This document shows, piece after piece, positions 1 to 7,934 of a stretch of DNA of 64,000 bases. The position numbers and the translations under genes are program-made. The DNA comes from Dyella tabacisoli. Lineage in GTDB: Bacteria; Pseudomonadota; Gammaproteobacteria; Xanthomonadales; Rhodanobacteraceae. Within the stretch, counting starts at the first letter, position 1; every line of letters begins with the position of its first letter. Location of the stretch: assembly GCF_003350925.1 (NCBI RefSeq), contig NZ_KZ857175.1, positions 186,001 to 250,000 on the forward strand. The letters are read 5' to 3'. Below the pieces are notes generated by a model. The model saw only the letters and a list, made by a program, of their open reading frames with translations, did no database searches and was not told the origin of the DNA.

Positions 1-146
1 TCGATGGATTGCTGTATCGCCGCTTCGGGGGTATCGCCGCCTGGCTTGGCAGCTTCTTGCTGGTCTTTGTCTTTGTTATGGCAGGCGGCGAGCGCCAACA
101 CGGCGACAAACGCAAGCAAGAGATGGCGCAAAGAGTGGAAACGCAT
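1..146 (-). CDS. Putative lipoprotein, N-terminal part only
   Basis: The window edge cuts this gene; only about 48 N-terminal residues are visible. It starts MRFHSLRHLL, runs through a hydrophobic stretch, and ends the signal peptide with a lipobox (LALAAC, Cys at residue 22). A charged, low-complexity linker rich in Lys, Asp and Gln follows. This indicates a lipid-anchored protein exported by Sec and processed by signal peptidase II. The visible part carries no domain that names a function. It lies downstream of the acid phosphatase on the same strand, with a terminator-like hairpin between them, so it probably has its own promoter. Confidence 0.7.
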   Translation of the reverse strand, partial: MRFHSLRHLLLAFVAVLALAACHNKDKDQQEAAKPGGDTPEAAIQQSI

Positions 147-250
147 CGGTATCTCGCGGTAGGTGGCGGTGCGCCAAGCGGGATGCCGAGGGTAAGGGCG
201 GCGATGGCGGCGAAACAAGGGCCGTTAGTCCCAATCATGTGCGGCTGCAC

Positions 251-287
251 AAAAAGAAAACCCCGCTGGCGTTGAGCCTCGCGGGGT
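251..287 (-). terminator. Intrinsic terminator after the acid phosphatase
   Basis: Read on the minus strand, CCCCGC pairs with GCGGGG around an inner GGC/GCC stem and a short loop. TTTTCTTTTT follows. It lies about 150 nt past the phosphatase stop and about 105 nt before the lipoprotein start. It most likely ends the phosphatase transcript. Attenuation of the lipoprotein gene is possible but unsupported. Confidence 0.7.
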
Positions 288-436
288 AATCCGGCAGAGC
301 CGGAAGGGAAATGGCCTTGCCCGCAGAATATTGAGGTCAGCAGGTGTTGGCGTGGGTCATGTTAGCGGCTCGCCAAAGTTAAGGCAATGCTTTATGTTTA
401 ATAGTGTAAGTAATTGATTTTTATTTGCTTATATAT

Positions 437-1318
437 CTACTGCAAGCGCAATGAGTCGATCTTCTGGCGTCGCTGTTGCTCGCGTGGAGCAGACCAGTCG
501 TTGTTGAACAACGCTGGCTCCCAGGAGCCGTAAGTGGGGTTCGGCAAGACAAACCAGCGGCTGCCGATCCATGGCAGGTAGGGTGCGATCACCTGCTGAC
601 GACCCTTGGCGGTATTGGCCGGCACGTCGACAAAGTCGCCGATCTGGTCGCCGAATTGCATCAAGACACGGTAGCTGCGACCGACCCGTTGCCGACGGCA
701 GCCCTTTTCGCTGCCGACCTGCTCGCAGCCGGGAACTACCGTGCCCAGGCCCAGAAAAGCCTCGGCACCGGATACCGGTAGACCGGCTTTGCGTAGATTC
801 GCCAGCGTGGCGGTATCCAGATCCTTGGCGCGGTTGGAGATATAAATCACGGCGACGCCGTGCTTGGCCGCGAATTGAGTGAACTCCACCGCACCCGGCA
901 AAGCATGTGCGTTCTCTTCCTTGCACCAGGCGGCCCAAGCAGCCTCGTCGAAGCCGCTGCCACTCTGGATGAGTCGCGCCTGATAAGGCGAGTTATCCAA
1001 TACGGTCTCGTCGATATCCAGCACCACCGCTGGCTTGAGCCCCTTGAGCGGCGCGACGCGATCGTCTTTGGGCAGTGCATCCCAGCGCGGATCTTTGAGC
1101 GCGGCCAGCAAGCGCGATTGAGCGTCCCGATAGGTCTGCAGATAAATCAGATCATGCTCAATCGCCGTCTGACTCCAGGCGACGGCATTGAGGTTATCGT
1201 TTGCAGTGGCGACCGCTACAGCCTCCGGGACAGTCAGCTTCTTGGATTGAGTCGGCGCAGTGGAGCATGCGCTGAGCAGGGCAAGAGCGGCGAGTGTCGC
1301 CGGCAGACGGATGGACAT
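437..1318 (-). CDS. HAD-superfamily acid phosphatase, lipoprotein e(P4)-like (class B/C type)
   Basis: The 293-residue protein has a lipoprotein signal (lipobox LLSAC, Cys18). The HAD nucleophile motif DIDETVLDNS starts near residue 101, so Asp101 and Asp103 are the expected nucleophile and acid/base. Later motifs also fit: YISNR (motif II) and FGDQIGDF (distal acidic motif). Members of this family are outer-membrane-anchored phosphomonoesterases that release phosphate from nucleotides such as NMN in the periplasm. The start at 1318 was chosen because it gives the signal peptide. Upstream in-frame codons run through the repeat element and are not credible. The gene diverges from the AI-2E-family permease. 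Confidence 0.85.
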   Translation of the reverse strand: MSIRLPATLAALALLSACSTAPTQSKKLTVPEAVAVATANDNLNAVAWSQTAIEHDLIYLQTYRDAQSRLLAALKDPRWDALPKDDRVAPLKGLKPAVVLDIDETVLDNSPYQARLIQSGSGFDEAAWAAWCKEENAHALPGAVEFTQFAAKHGVAVIYISNRAKDLDTATLANLRKAGLPVSGAEAFLGLGTVVPGCEQVGSEKGCRRQRVGRSYRVLMQFGDQIGDFVDVPANTAKGRQQVIAPYLPWIGSRWFVLPNPTYGSWEPALFNNDWSAPREQQRRQKIDSLRLQ

Positions 1319-1378
1319 GCAGATTCCCCTAGAGATGGCGGAGGAGTTGAAACGGGAAAGTTTACGACAGAGGGGTGA

Positions 1379-1738
1379 TGGGGTTACCCCCTCCCAACCT
1401 CCCCCTGCAGGTCCCGAAAAGGGGACTCCCTTCGGTCGCGGGGGAGGGGTAAAAGCAACGAAGCGGCTGCTTTTGACGTTGCTCTTGGCTCTTGACCTCG
1501 GGGCCCCTGTGCGTCGGTGAGGGTCGGACGACAAGGCCCGCAGGGGACTCGGCATGGATGCCGAGTCCTTTTCGCCAGTGCAAGGATGCACTGGCGAAAA
1601 GCCCGGCCGACCCTCACGCACCCGAAGGGCGACGCACCGGGGTGGCCTTTCTTTGGGTTACTTTTCTTTGGCCACTCAAAGAAAAGTGACTCGGCCTCCG
1701 GCAGGAGGTCGAAAGCCCGCCGCAGGCGACCCAACCCG
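1379..1738 (+). repeat. Long intergenic repeat, copy 1 (REP-like end plus structured core)
   Basis: About 360 bp closely matching a second copy at 9419-9760 on the other strand. The left end is a GC-rich palindromic segment of the CTCCTCCCCC type found elsewhere in the window. The rest is a strongly structured core. Indels between the copies are not multiples of three, so the short reading frames inside are unlikely to be genes. The right end stops about 103 bp before the AI-2E-family permease start, in the same orientation. It fills most of the 523-bp gap between the phosphatase and the permease. Confidence 0.85.
1517..1690 (+). ncRNA. Candidate structured RNA core, copy 1
   Basis: Outer stem P1 is GTGAGGGTCGG at 1517-1527 pairing with 1607-1617. 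It encloses hairpin A (1545-1554 with 1559-1568, loop TGGA) and hairpin B (1569-1582 with 1587-1600, 14 perfect pairs, loop AGGA). Hairpin C follows (1657-1669 with 1678-1690, 13 pairs including one G-T wobble, loop GGCCACTC). Compared with copy 2, A and C each differ at three pairs with both arms changed, so pairing is kept. Loops containing GGA resemble CsrA/RsmA sites. Transcription is not shown, and a DNA-level role such as a mobile hairpin element is also possible. Confidence 0.5.
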
Positions 1739-1841
1739 CGAGATCATCCGCAAGATCATGAACAACCCCCACCCCATAGGCTGGCGGCCCAAGCAACCTA
1801 CTGACAGACTGCACCCCACCCCACCCACTCAACTGAATCGA

Positions 1842-2873
1842 ATGGACTCCACCCAACCGGCCCCACGCGAACCCTCGCCCGTCGTCCGCATCGTCAGCTA
1901 TGCGCTCGCGGGTTTGGCCTTGCTGATGGTGATGTGGCTGCGTCTGCTACCCGCCCTGCTGGCGGGTCTGCTGGTCTATGAACTGGTGCAAGCCACCGCG
2001 CCGCTGCTGGGTAAGCGCATTCCAAGCGATCGGGCAAGGGTGTTGGTGGTCGCGCTGCTCGGCGTCATCGTGGTGGGCTTGTTGACGCTGTTGATTCTCG
2101 GTGCCGTCAGTTTCTTTCGTACCGAAATAGGTAATCCCGAACTACTGTGGCAGCAACAGTTGATGCCGCTAGTGGAAAAAGCGCGCCAGCAATTACCTCC
2201 GACGGTAGTGGAGTGGCTGCCTGACAGCGTGGACGACCTGCGCATCATGGCGATGCAACTGGTGAGCAAGCATTCGCTGAGTTTGCAGTTGCTTGGAAAA
2301 GAAGCCGCGCGGGTTTTCGTACACATCATTATCGGTATGGTGCTCGGCGCCATCGTGGCACTCAGTCGCGCACGCCCCGCGCATCAGGTCGGCCCACTGG
2401 CGGCAATGCTGGGACAGCGTTGCCAGCGATTGGCCGAAGCCTTTCACAACATCGTGTTCGCGCAAATCAAGATTTCGCTTATCAACACGGTATTCACCGC
2501 GATCTTTCTGCTTGGCGTGCTGCCGCTGTTGGATATCCATATTCCGCTGACCAAGACCCTGGTAGTCATCACCTTTATCGTCGGTCTGCTGCCGGTCATC
2601 GGTAACCTCGTATCCAACACCGCCATCACCATTGCCGGTTTATCGGTATCGCTTTGGGTCGGCGTTGCGGCACTCGGTTTTCTGATCCTTATTCACAAGC
2701 TCGAATACTTTCTCAATGCCCGCATCGTCGGCACCCAGATACGCGCTCGCGCGTGGGAGTTGTTAGTGGCGATGCTGGCGATGGAGGCCGCGTTCGGCCT
2801 GCCGGGCCTGGTGGCCGCACCGATTTACTACGCCTATTTGAAGAGCGAGCTGGAAGCGGAGCGCTTGATTTAA
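1842..2873 (+). CDS. AI-2E family transporter (PerM/YdiK-like permease)
   Basis: A 343-residue integral membrane protein. N-terminal membrane segments (about residues 15-50 and 70-95) are followed by a soluble stretch with the family's LPPTV-type region. C-terminal hydrophobic segments come next, including VGLLPVIGNLVSNT, and the protein ends with a region typical of the family (NARIVGTQI, then GLPGLVAAPIYYAYLK). The family exports small molecules, for example autoinducer-2 in E. coli TqsA or Na+/H+ in other members. The substrate here is unknown. The ATG at 1842 gives the normal family length. Earlier in-frame codons lie inside the repeat element. Confidence 0.85.
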   Translation: MDSTQPAPREPSPVVRIVSYALAGLALLMVMWLRLLPALLAGLLVYELVQATAPLLGKRIPSDRARVLVVALLGVIVVGLLTLLILGAVSFFRTEIGNPELLWQQQLMPLVEKARQQLPPTVVEWLPDSVDDLRIMAMQLVSKHSLSLQLLGKEAARVFVHIIIGMVLGAIVALSRARPAHQVGPLAAMLGQRCQRLAEAFHNIVFAQIKISLINTVFTAIFLLGVLPLLDIHIPLTKTLVVITFIVGLLPVIGNLVSNTAITIAGLSVSLWVGVAALGFLILIHKLEYFLNARIVGTQIRARAWELLVAMLAMEAAFGLPGLVAAPIYYAYLKSELEAERLI

Positions 2874-2885
2874 GGCGCGCCGCTC

Positions 2886-3383
2886 CTATCCCGCCGAAGT
2901 ATTTCCCGCTGAAGTATTGACTGCCGGCGCTGCGGTATCGGGCGTCAAGAACAGCGTGCGTTCGGCGATACGCCGTCGCAGCAAGCCGGCCACGGGCTGT
3001 CCGCCGGCGTTGCTCCAACGTGGAAACTCAGCGGCGGCGCCAGCGTAGTCGCCAGCGTTGAGTTTGCGCAGCAAGGTGGACCCCGCAAATGCTTTCGCGC
3101 CCAGGTTGAACACGAAACTGGCCAGCGCATCCAGTTGCGGTTGCCGCAATGGCACCGTCACCAAGGACAAGATAGCTGCCGTGGCGTGGGCGAGATCGGC
3201 TTGCAGTAATGAATCGGCCTGTGCCGCGTCGATACTCATGCCTGGCTGTACATCGGGTCCGGTATGGCCGTAACCGATGGTCCATACCCCTACGCTGTCG
3301 CGGTAGGCGACCAGGCGACATCCCTCGAAGCGCTGTATCAGCGCGATACCGGTGGCACTGACCGTCATGCTTTGCATGTTCAT
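2886..3383 (-). CDS. GH24 phage-type lysozyme (endolysin-like muramidase)
   Basis: A 165-residue protein with the glycoside hydrolase 24 catalytic arrangement near its N-terminus. The Glu of RFEGCR is followed eight residues later by the Asp of AYRD and then by the Thr of GVWTIGYGHT, matching the T4/P22 Glu-Asp-Thr triad spacing. It hydrolyses the peptidoglycan MurNAc-GlcNAc bond. No signal peptide is visible, so release would need a holin or lysis. The start at 3383 is preceded by AGGGGGAG. No other phage genes are nearby. The C-terminus ends in a repeated NTSAG pair, encoded by a 15-bp tandem duplication at the stop codon. Confidence 0.85.
   Translation of the reverse strand: MNMQSMTVSATGIALIQRFEGCRLVAYRDSVGVWTIGYGHTGPDVQPGMSIDAAQADSLLQADLAHATAAILSLVTVPLRQPQLDALASFVFNLGAKAFAGSTLLRKLNAGDYAGAAAEFPRWSNAGGQPVAGLLRRRIAERTLFLTPDTAAPAVNTSAGNTSAG
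2890..2919. repeat. 15-bp tandem duplication at the lysozyme stop codon
   Basis: Two 15-bp units lie at 2890-2904 and 2905-2919 and match at 13 of 15 positions. They are in frame and code for the repeated NTSAG at the lysozyme C-terminus, immediately before its stop codon. Similar duplications occur at or after four other stop codons in this window. Confidence 0.8.
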
Positions 3384-3474
3384 GCGTTCGCTCCCCCTAA
3401 GAGCCTCTAAAGCGCCCCCCGATCCCAGCGCGTTGCGAACACTAGCACTGCTGGCACCCACGAAATGTCAACGC

Positions 3475-5457
3475 TTACTTACCGGCCAGCATCGCCGCGA
3501 TTTTCGCCATATGCGACTCGGCGGTTTCACGCACGACTTCTTTATCGGCCTCGGGGTCTTTGCCTTGCCAATGCAAGTCGACCTGGGGCAGTTCATGCAG
3601 GAAGCGGCTGGGTTGGTTGCTGTGGACCTCGCCGTAACGCTTGGTTTTGGCCGACCACGACAAGGTGAGCATTTCTTTGGCGCGGGTAATGCCGACGTAC
3701 ATCAGGCGGCGTTCTTCGTCGATGCGGCCTTCGTCCAGGGCGCCTTCGTGCGGCAAGGTACCGTCTTCGCAGCCGACGATAAAAACGAAGCGAAATTCCA
3801 GCCCCTTGGCCGAATGCAGGGTCATCATGCGCACGGCGTTGCCGGGCTCGTCGCGGTCGGCATGGCTGAGCAGGGCCAACTGGCTGGCGAGGTCGCCGAC
3901 GCTGTTGCCGCCTTTCTGCATGGCGCGGAACCAGTCGGCCAGTTCGCGCAAGTTGCCGAGTCGGCGATCGCGCAGTGCGGCATCAGTGGTGCTGGCGGCG
4001 ATTTGTTCGGCGTAGCGGGTGCGGGTGAGTACGGTATCCACCAGGTCGGCGGCGTTTTGATGCAGCGAAGCGCTGCGCAGTTCGTCGAGCAAGTTGGTGA
4101 ACGATGACAGCGCGGCGGCCGGGCGCGGGGTGAGCTGGCGTAGCACGGCGTCGCTGCGGGCGGCATCGAGCAAGGAGGCGTGTTTGGTCTGCGCGATCTG
4201 GCCGAGTTTTTCCAGGGTGGTCGCGCCGATTTCCCGCTTGGGTACGTTCACCACCCGCAGAAACGCAGCGTCGTCGCTGGGGTTGGTCAGCAGGCGCAGA
4301 TAGCAGAGCAGATCCTTCACCTCGGCGCGGTCGAGAAAGCTCAGCGCGCCGGTGAGGTGGTAGGGGATGCGTGCCAGCCGCAGCGCTTTTTCGAGCGGGC
4401 GGGCCTGGAAATTGCCGCGATAGAGAATCGCGATGTCGTGCCAGCGCGCCTTGTGTTTCTCGGCCAGGGTGGTAGCGATGGCGGCGACGCGTTCGGCCTC
4501 GTGTTCGTTTTCCTTGCACTCCAGAACGCGGATCGGCGGACCTTCCGGGTGGTCGCTCCACAGCTTTTTTTCGTGCAGATGGGGGTTGTTGGCAATCAAC
4601 ATATTGGCGGCGCGCAAAATGCGTTTGCCGCAACGATAGTTTTGCTCCAGCTTGATGACGCGCAGGTTCGGCCAGTCTTTACCGAGCTGGTCGATGTTCT
4701 CGGGATTGGCGCCGCGCCATGCATAAATCGACTGATCGTCATCGCCCACGCAGGTAATGCGGCCGCGCTCGCCGGTCAGTAGCTTGAGCAGGCGATATTG
4801 CGCGTCGTTGGTGTCTTGGTATTCGTCTACCAGCAGGTAGCGCAGACGCTCTTGCCACGCCGTGCGGGCCTCTTCGTCGGTTTCGAGGATTTGCAGCGGC
4901 AGGCGGATCAAATCGTCGAAATCGACGGCGTTGAATGCGGCCAGGCGCGCTTGATAGAGCTGGTAGATCATCGCCGCGTCCAGCTCTTTCGGGCTGCGTG
5001 CGGCGGCTTGCGCCTGCTCCGGCGATAACCCTGCGTTTTTCGCGCGGCTGAGCAGGTTGCGAATGCCGAACAGCGCGTCCGATTTGATGCCTTTGGGCGC
5101 CAGCTCTTTGACGATGCTTTCGCTGTCGTCCGCATCCAACACCGAAAAGCCGCGGCGCAAGCCGGCGCGCGCATGCTCGATCTGCAAAAACTTCAGCCCC
5201 AGCGCGTGGAACGTGCACACGGTAAGCGCTGCCGCATCTTCGGAGCTGATGAGCTTGCCGACGCGCTCGCGCATTTCGCGCGCCGCCTTATTGGTAAAGG
5301 TGATCGCGGCGATCTTCGCCGGCGCCAGTTTCTTACGCGCGATCAAATACGCGATCTTTTGCGTAATGACCGAGGTCTTGCCGGAGCCGGCGCCGGCCAG
5401 CACGAGGAGCGGGCCATCGCAATGTTCGACGGCGGCCAATTGTTGCGGGTTCAGCAT
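3475..5457 (-). CDS. rep: ATP-dependent DNA helicase Rep
   Basis: The 660-residue protein closely follows the UvrD/Rep superfamily 1A layout. It starts MLNPQQLAAV and has Walker A GAGSGKT at residues 22-28. Later motifs are AAITFTNKAAREM, LLVDEYQDTN, the CVGDDDQSIYAWRGA motif III, and C-terminal MMTLHSAKGLEF and YVGITRAKE. Length and motif details fit Rep better than UvrD, which is usually longer. Rep is a 3'-5' helicase that clears proteins ahead of replication forks and helps restart them. The start at 5457 matches the conserved N-terminus. It diverges from tdk. Confidence 0.93.
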   Translation of the reverse strand: MLNPQQLAAVEHCDGPLLVLAGAGSGKTSVITQKIAYLIARKKLAPAKIAAITFTNKAAREMRERVGKLISSEDAAALTVCTFHALGLKFLQIEHARAGLRRGFSVLDADDSESIVKELAPKGIKSDALFGIRNLLSRAKNAGLSPEQAQAAARSPKELDAAMIYQLYQARLAAFNAVDFDDLIRLPLQILETDEEARTAWQERLRYLLVDEYQDTNDAQYRLLKLLTGERGRITCVGDDDQSIYAWRGANPENIDQLGKDWPNLRVIKLEQNYRCGKRILRAANMLIANNPHLHEKKLWSDHPEGPPIRVLECKENEHEAERVAAIATTLAEKHKARWHDIAILYRGNFQARPLEKALRLARIPYHLTGALSFLDRAEVKDLLCYLRLLTNPSDDAAFLRVVNVPKREIGATTLEKLGQIAQTKHASLLDAARSDAVLRQLTPRPAAALSSFTNLLDELRSASLHQNAADLVDTVLTRTRYAEQIAASTTDAALRDRRLGNLRELADWFRAMQKGGNSVGDLASQLALLSHADRDEPGNAVRMMTLHSAKGLEFRFVFIVGCEDGTLPHEGALDEGRIDEERRLMYVGITRAKEMLTLSWSAKTKRYGEVHSNQPSRFLHELPQVDLHWQGKDPEADKEVVRETAESHMAKIAAMLAGK

Positions 5458-5596
5458 GGGGGCGTGCAGATGGGTTGGGATGCGCAGGCGCGGTGGGCGA
5501 TGGTAGCAAACGGACCGGTTACGCGGGTTGGCCGTGCCCGCGATACCATGCGCGACCGCATTCGTTCGATCTGAGATCGTAAACAGGCTCTTAGTC

Positions 5597-6229
5597 ATGG
5601 CCAAGCTCTATTTCTATTACTCGGCAATGAACGCCGGCAAGACCACCACGCTGCTGCAAAGCGCCTACAACTATCACGAGCGCGGCATGCGCACGCTGAT
5701 TCTGACCCCGGCGCTGGATAACCGTTATGGCGAAGGTGTGGTGGCCTCGCGGATCGGGCTAAAGGCGGATGCGCATCGCTTCAGCGGCGACGAAAATCTG
5801 CTCGCCAAGGTCGAGGCCGACATCGCCGTGCGTGGCGCGCTGCATTGCGTTTTTGTCGATGAGGCGCAATTTTTGACTAAGGCACAGGTGTGGCAGATCA
5901 GCGATGTGGTCGATCGGCTGAACATTCCGGTGCTGGCCTATGGTTTACGCACCGATTTTCGTGGCGAGCTGTTCGAGGGCAGCCGCTATTTGCTGGCCTG
6001 GGCCGATAATCTCGAAGAGATCAAGACCATCTGCCATACCGGCCGCAAGGCCACCATGGTGGTGCGCGTAGATGAACATGGACGTGCGGTGACCGAAGGG
6101 CCGCAGGTTGAGATTGGCGGCAACGACCGCTATGTCTCGGTCAGCCGGGCCGAGTTCAAGAACATCACCGAAGGCCACGGACGTATTGAACTGCAGCAAC
6201 CGATGCTGCCGCTGGGCAAAGGGCATTAA
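5597..6229 (+). CDS. tdk: Thymidine kinase, type II
   Basis: The 210-residue enzyme phosphorylates thymidine to dTMP in the salvage pathway. The P-loop YSAMNAGKT lies at residues 8-16. The catalytic Glu is in VFVDEAQFL (about Glu89), and [12 protein letters not shown] is the substrate-binding segment. The lasso region ends with [14 protein letters not shown]. Compared with E. coli Tdk as I remember it, structural zinc ligands appear changed: ICHTGRKA instead of a Cys-x-Cys pair, and SVSRAE instead of SVCRKH. The start at 5597 matches the family N-terminus. Upstream in-frame codons overlap the rep promoter region. Confidence 0.93.
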   Translation: MAKLYFYYSAMNAGKTTTLLQSAYNYHERGMRTLILTPALDNRYGEGVVASRIGLKADAHRFSGDENLLAKVEADIAVRGALHCVFVDEAQFLTKAQVWQISDVVDRLNIPVLAYGLRTDFRGELFEGSRYLLAWADNLEEIKTICHTGRKATMVVRVDEHGRAVTEGPQVEIGGNDRYVSVSRAEFKNITEGHGRIELQQPMLPLGKGH

Positions 6230-6292
6230 GCCCAGCCCGCGATTACCCACGCTTGGCAACCCCAGGTCAGTGTTTTACTCAAGGAAATGCGC

Positions 6293-7060
6293 ATGAACGA
6301 GCCGATCACCATCCCTGCCTGGCAGCGTCCGCATTGGCAGCCGAGCGACGAAGAGATCGTTCTGCAGTTTTACGTGTTCGGCAAGTTTGAGGCCGTGCGT
6401 GCGCCCTCTGCCGATTACGGCAGTGACGGCCTGCCCACAGGCATCGAGCTGACGAGCCATCACCACAGCACGTTGCGGCAGTGGGAGGGTTATCCGCTCA
6501 AAGGCCGCCTGGGCCGCATGCTGAAAGAAGACGCGCCGGAGGCATACAAGGTTGCCCTCGACGCGCCTGAAGTGCTGGTCGTGCGTGGCCGCATCAAGGA
6601 CAGCGGCGAGACGGGTTATCTGCGCGACACGCTTGGCGTGCTCGCTGCGCTACTCGATATCGGCGGCGTGGCGATACTCGACCCGCAGGTGCTGACCTTG
6701 TTCGATGCCGCTACCTGGCGCCGGCAGTACCTGGTACGCGATGGCGCACCGATTCGCAGCCACGTGCTGATTCTGCGCGACGGAGACGAAGGGAAGGATC
6801 GCCTATGGGTCCACACCCGCGGCCTGCGTAAATTCGGCCGCCCCGACATCAGCCTGCGCAATGTGCCTGAGCGCGAAGGCGATCGGGCTGGCGCATTGTG
6901 CGAGCGTCTGGTCGAGCTGCAGGCGCTGGGTGCGCATTTCAAGGATGGGCAGGCGCTTGAGGCCGAAGGCGTGCCCAGCGGCTTGGTGGCGAAACTGGGC
7001 GGCAGCATCGAAGACCCCGAGTTCAACAACACCTATGTCGAGTTCCGTTGGCCGGTTTGA
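6293..7060 (+). CDS. Conserved hypothetical protein
   Basis: I do not recognise this 255-residue protein. It looks soluble and acidic, with no signal peptide or membrane segment. Notable stretches are LTSHHHSTLRQWEGYPLKGRLG near residues 50-70 and HTRGLRKFGRPDISLRNV in the second half, the latter preceded by RDGDEGKDRLWV. These read like a folded cytosolic domain of a poorly described family. The ATG at 6293 was chosen over 6287 because AAGGA at 6281-6285 is correctly spaced only for 6293. It follows tdk on the same strand with a 63-bp gap and may be cotranscribed. It converges on mutM. Confidence 0.75.
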   Translation: MNEPITIPAWQRPHWQPSDEEIVLQFYVFGKFEAVRAPSADYGSDGLPTGIELTSHHHSTLRQWEGYPLKGRLGRMLKEDAPEAYKVALDAPEVLVVRGRIKDSGETGYLRDTLGVLAALLDIGGVAILDPQVLTLFDAATWRRQYLVRDGAPIRSHVLILRDGDEGKDRLWVHTRGLRKFGRPDISLRNVPEREGDRAGALCERLVELQALGAHFKDGQALEAEGVPSGLVAKLGGSIEDPEFNNTYVEFRWPV

Positions 7061-7076
7061 ACGATCTTGAGCGGGT

Positions 7077-7904
7077 TCAGCGTTGGCAGCGCGGGCAGAA
7101 AAAGGTCGAGCGCTGCCCTAGCGTGACTTGCCGGATCGCCGTGCCGCAGGTGTTGCACGACTGGCCTTCGCGGCCATAAACATTGAGCTCGCGAAAGAAG
7201 TAGCCCGGTGCGCCGTCGGGGTTGAGAAAGTCGCGCAAGGTTGTGCCGCCGCGCTCGATCGCCCAGGCCAGGATGCGCTTCACCTCGGCGGCAAGTTGCG
7301 CATAACGGGCGCGCGAAACCGTGCCGGCGGGCCGGCGCGGGTCGATGCCGGCGGCAAACAAGGCTTCGCTGGCGTAGATATTGCCCACGCCGACCACGAT
7401 GGCGTTATCCATCAAGAATAATTTCACCGCCGCTTTGCGACCGCGCGAGAGATGCCATAGCAAATCACCGTCGAAGGCGTCGGTCAGTGGTTCGGGGCCA
7501 AGTGCGGCAAGCAGGGAGTGGGTTTCGCCGGGCCATTGCCATAGCAGACAGCCGAAACGGCGCGGGTCGGTAAAACGCAATATGCGCGGTCCCCCGCTCG
7601 GTCCTGGTTCTACTGCGATATCGACGTGATCGTGTTTGCCGGGCAGCACATCCGGCGGCAGCACACGCAACATGCCGGACATGCCTAAGTGCAGCAGCGC
7701 ACTGCCGATTTCGGTTTGCAGCAACAGATATTTTGCGCGCCGCTCTACGGCTTCGATGCGTTGGCCGGGCAGCAGCTCGCTGATTTCGCGCGGGATCGGC
7801 CAGCGCAGATCGTGGCGCCGCAAAACCACCGCCGTGACACGTCGGCCGACGAGATACGGAGCAATGCCGCGGCGGGTGGTTTCGACTTCGGGGAGTTCAG
7901 GCAC
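7077..7904 (-). CDS. mutM: Formamidopyrimidine-DNA glycosylase (Fpg/MutM)
   Basis: A 275-residue base-excision repair enzyme that removes 8-oxoguanine and formamidopyrimidines and nicks the abasic site. The mature N-terminus [12 protein letters not shown] supplies the catalytic Pro1 and Glu2. Further motifs include the HLGMSG loop and [14 protein letters not shown]-terminal zinc finger has two Cys pairs (CNTCG and CPRCQR), ending as is usual for the family. Length and both termini are complete. It lies downstream of gnd on the same strand with a 30-bp gap. Confidence 0.96.
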   Translation of the reverse strand: MPELPEVETTRRGIAPYLVGRRVTAVVLRRHDLRWPIPREISELLPGQRIEAVERRAKYLLLQTEIGSALLHLGMSGMLRVLPPDVLPGKHDHVDIAVEPGPSGGPRILRFTDPRRFGCLLWQWPGETHSLLAALGPEPLTDAFDGDLLWHLSRGRKAAVKLFLMDNAIVVGVGNIYASEALFAAGIDPRRPAGTVSRARYAQLAAEVKRILAWAIERGGTTLRDFLNPDGAPGYFFRELNVYGREGQSCNTCGTAIRQVTLGQRSTFFCPRCQR

Positions 7905-7934
7905 GGTGAGATGATCGGCAAAGGAGCGGCGTGG

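Noticed and set aside
337-360. Seven-codon leader peptide (MTHANTC) before the terminator-like hairpin
   Set aside because: The codons show no run of one amino acid, no alternative antiterminator pairing is evident, and the downstream gene is a lipoprotein rather than a biosynthetic operon.
1384-1804. Short basic proteins encoded in the long repeat (for example RKARPTLT-type frames, also at 9223-9639)
   Set aside because: The two copies differ by single-base indels that shift the frame, and the conserved changes preserve hairpins rather than codons.
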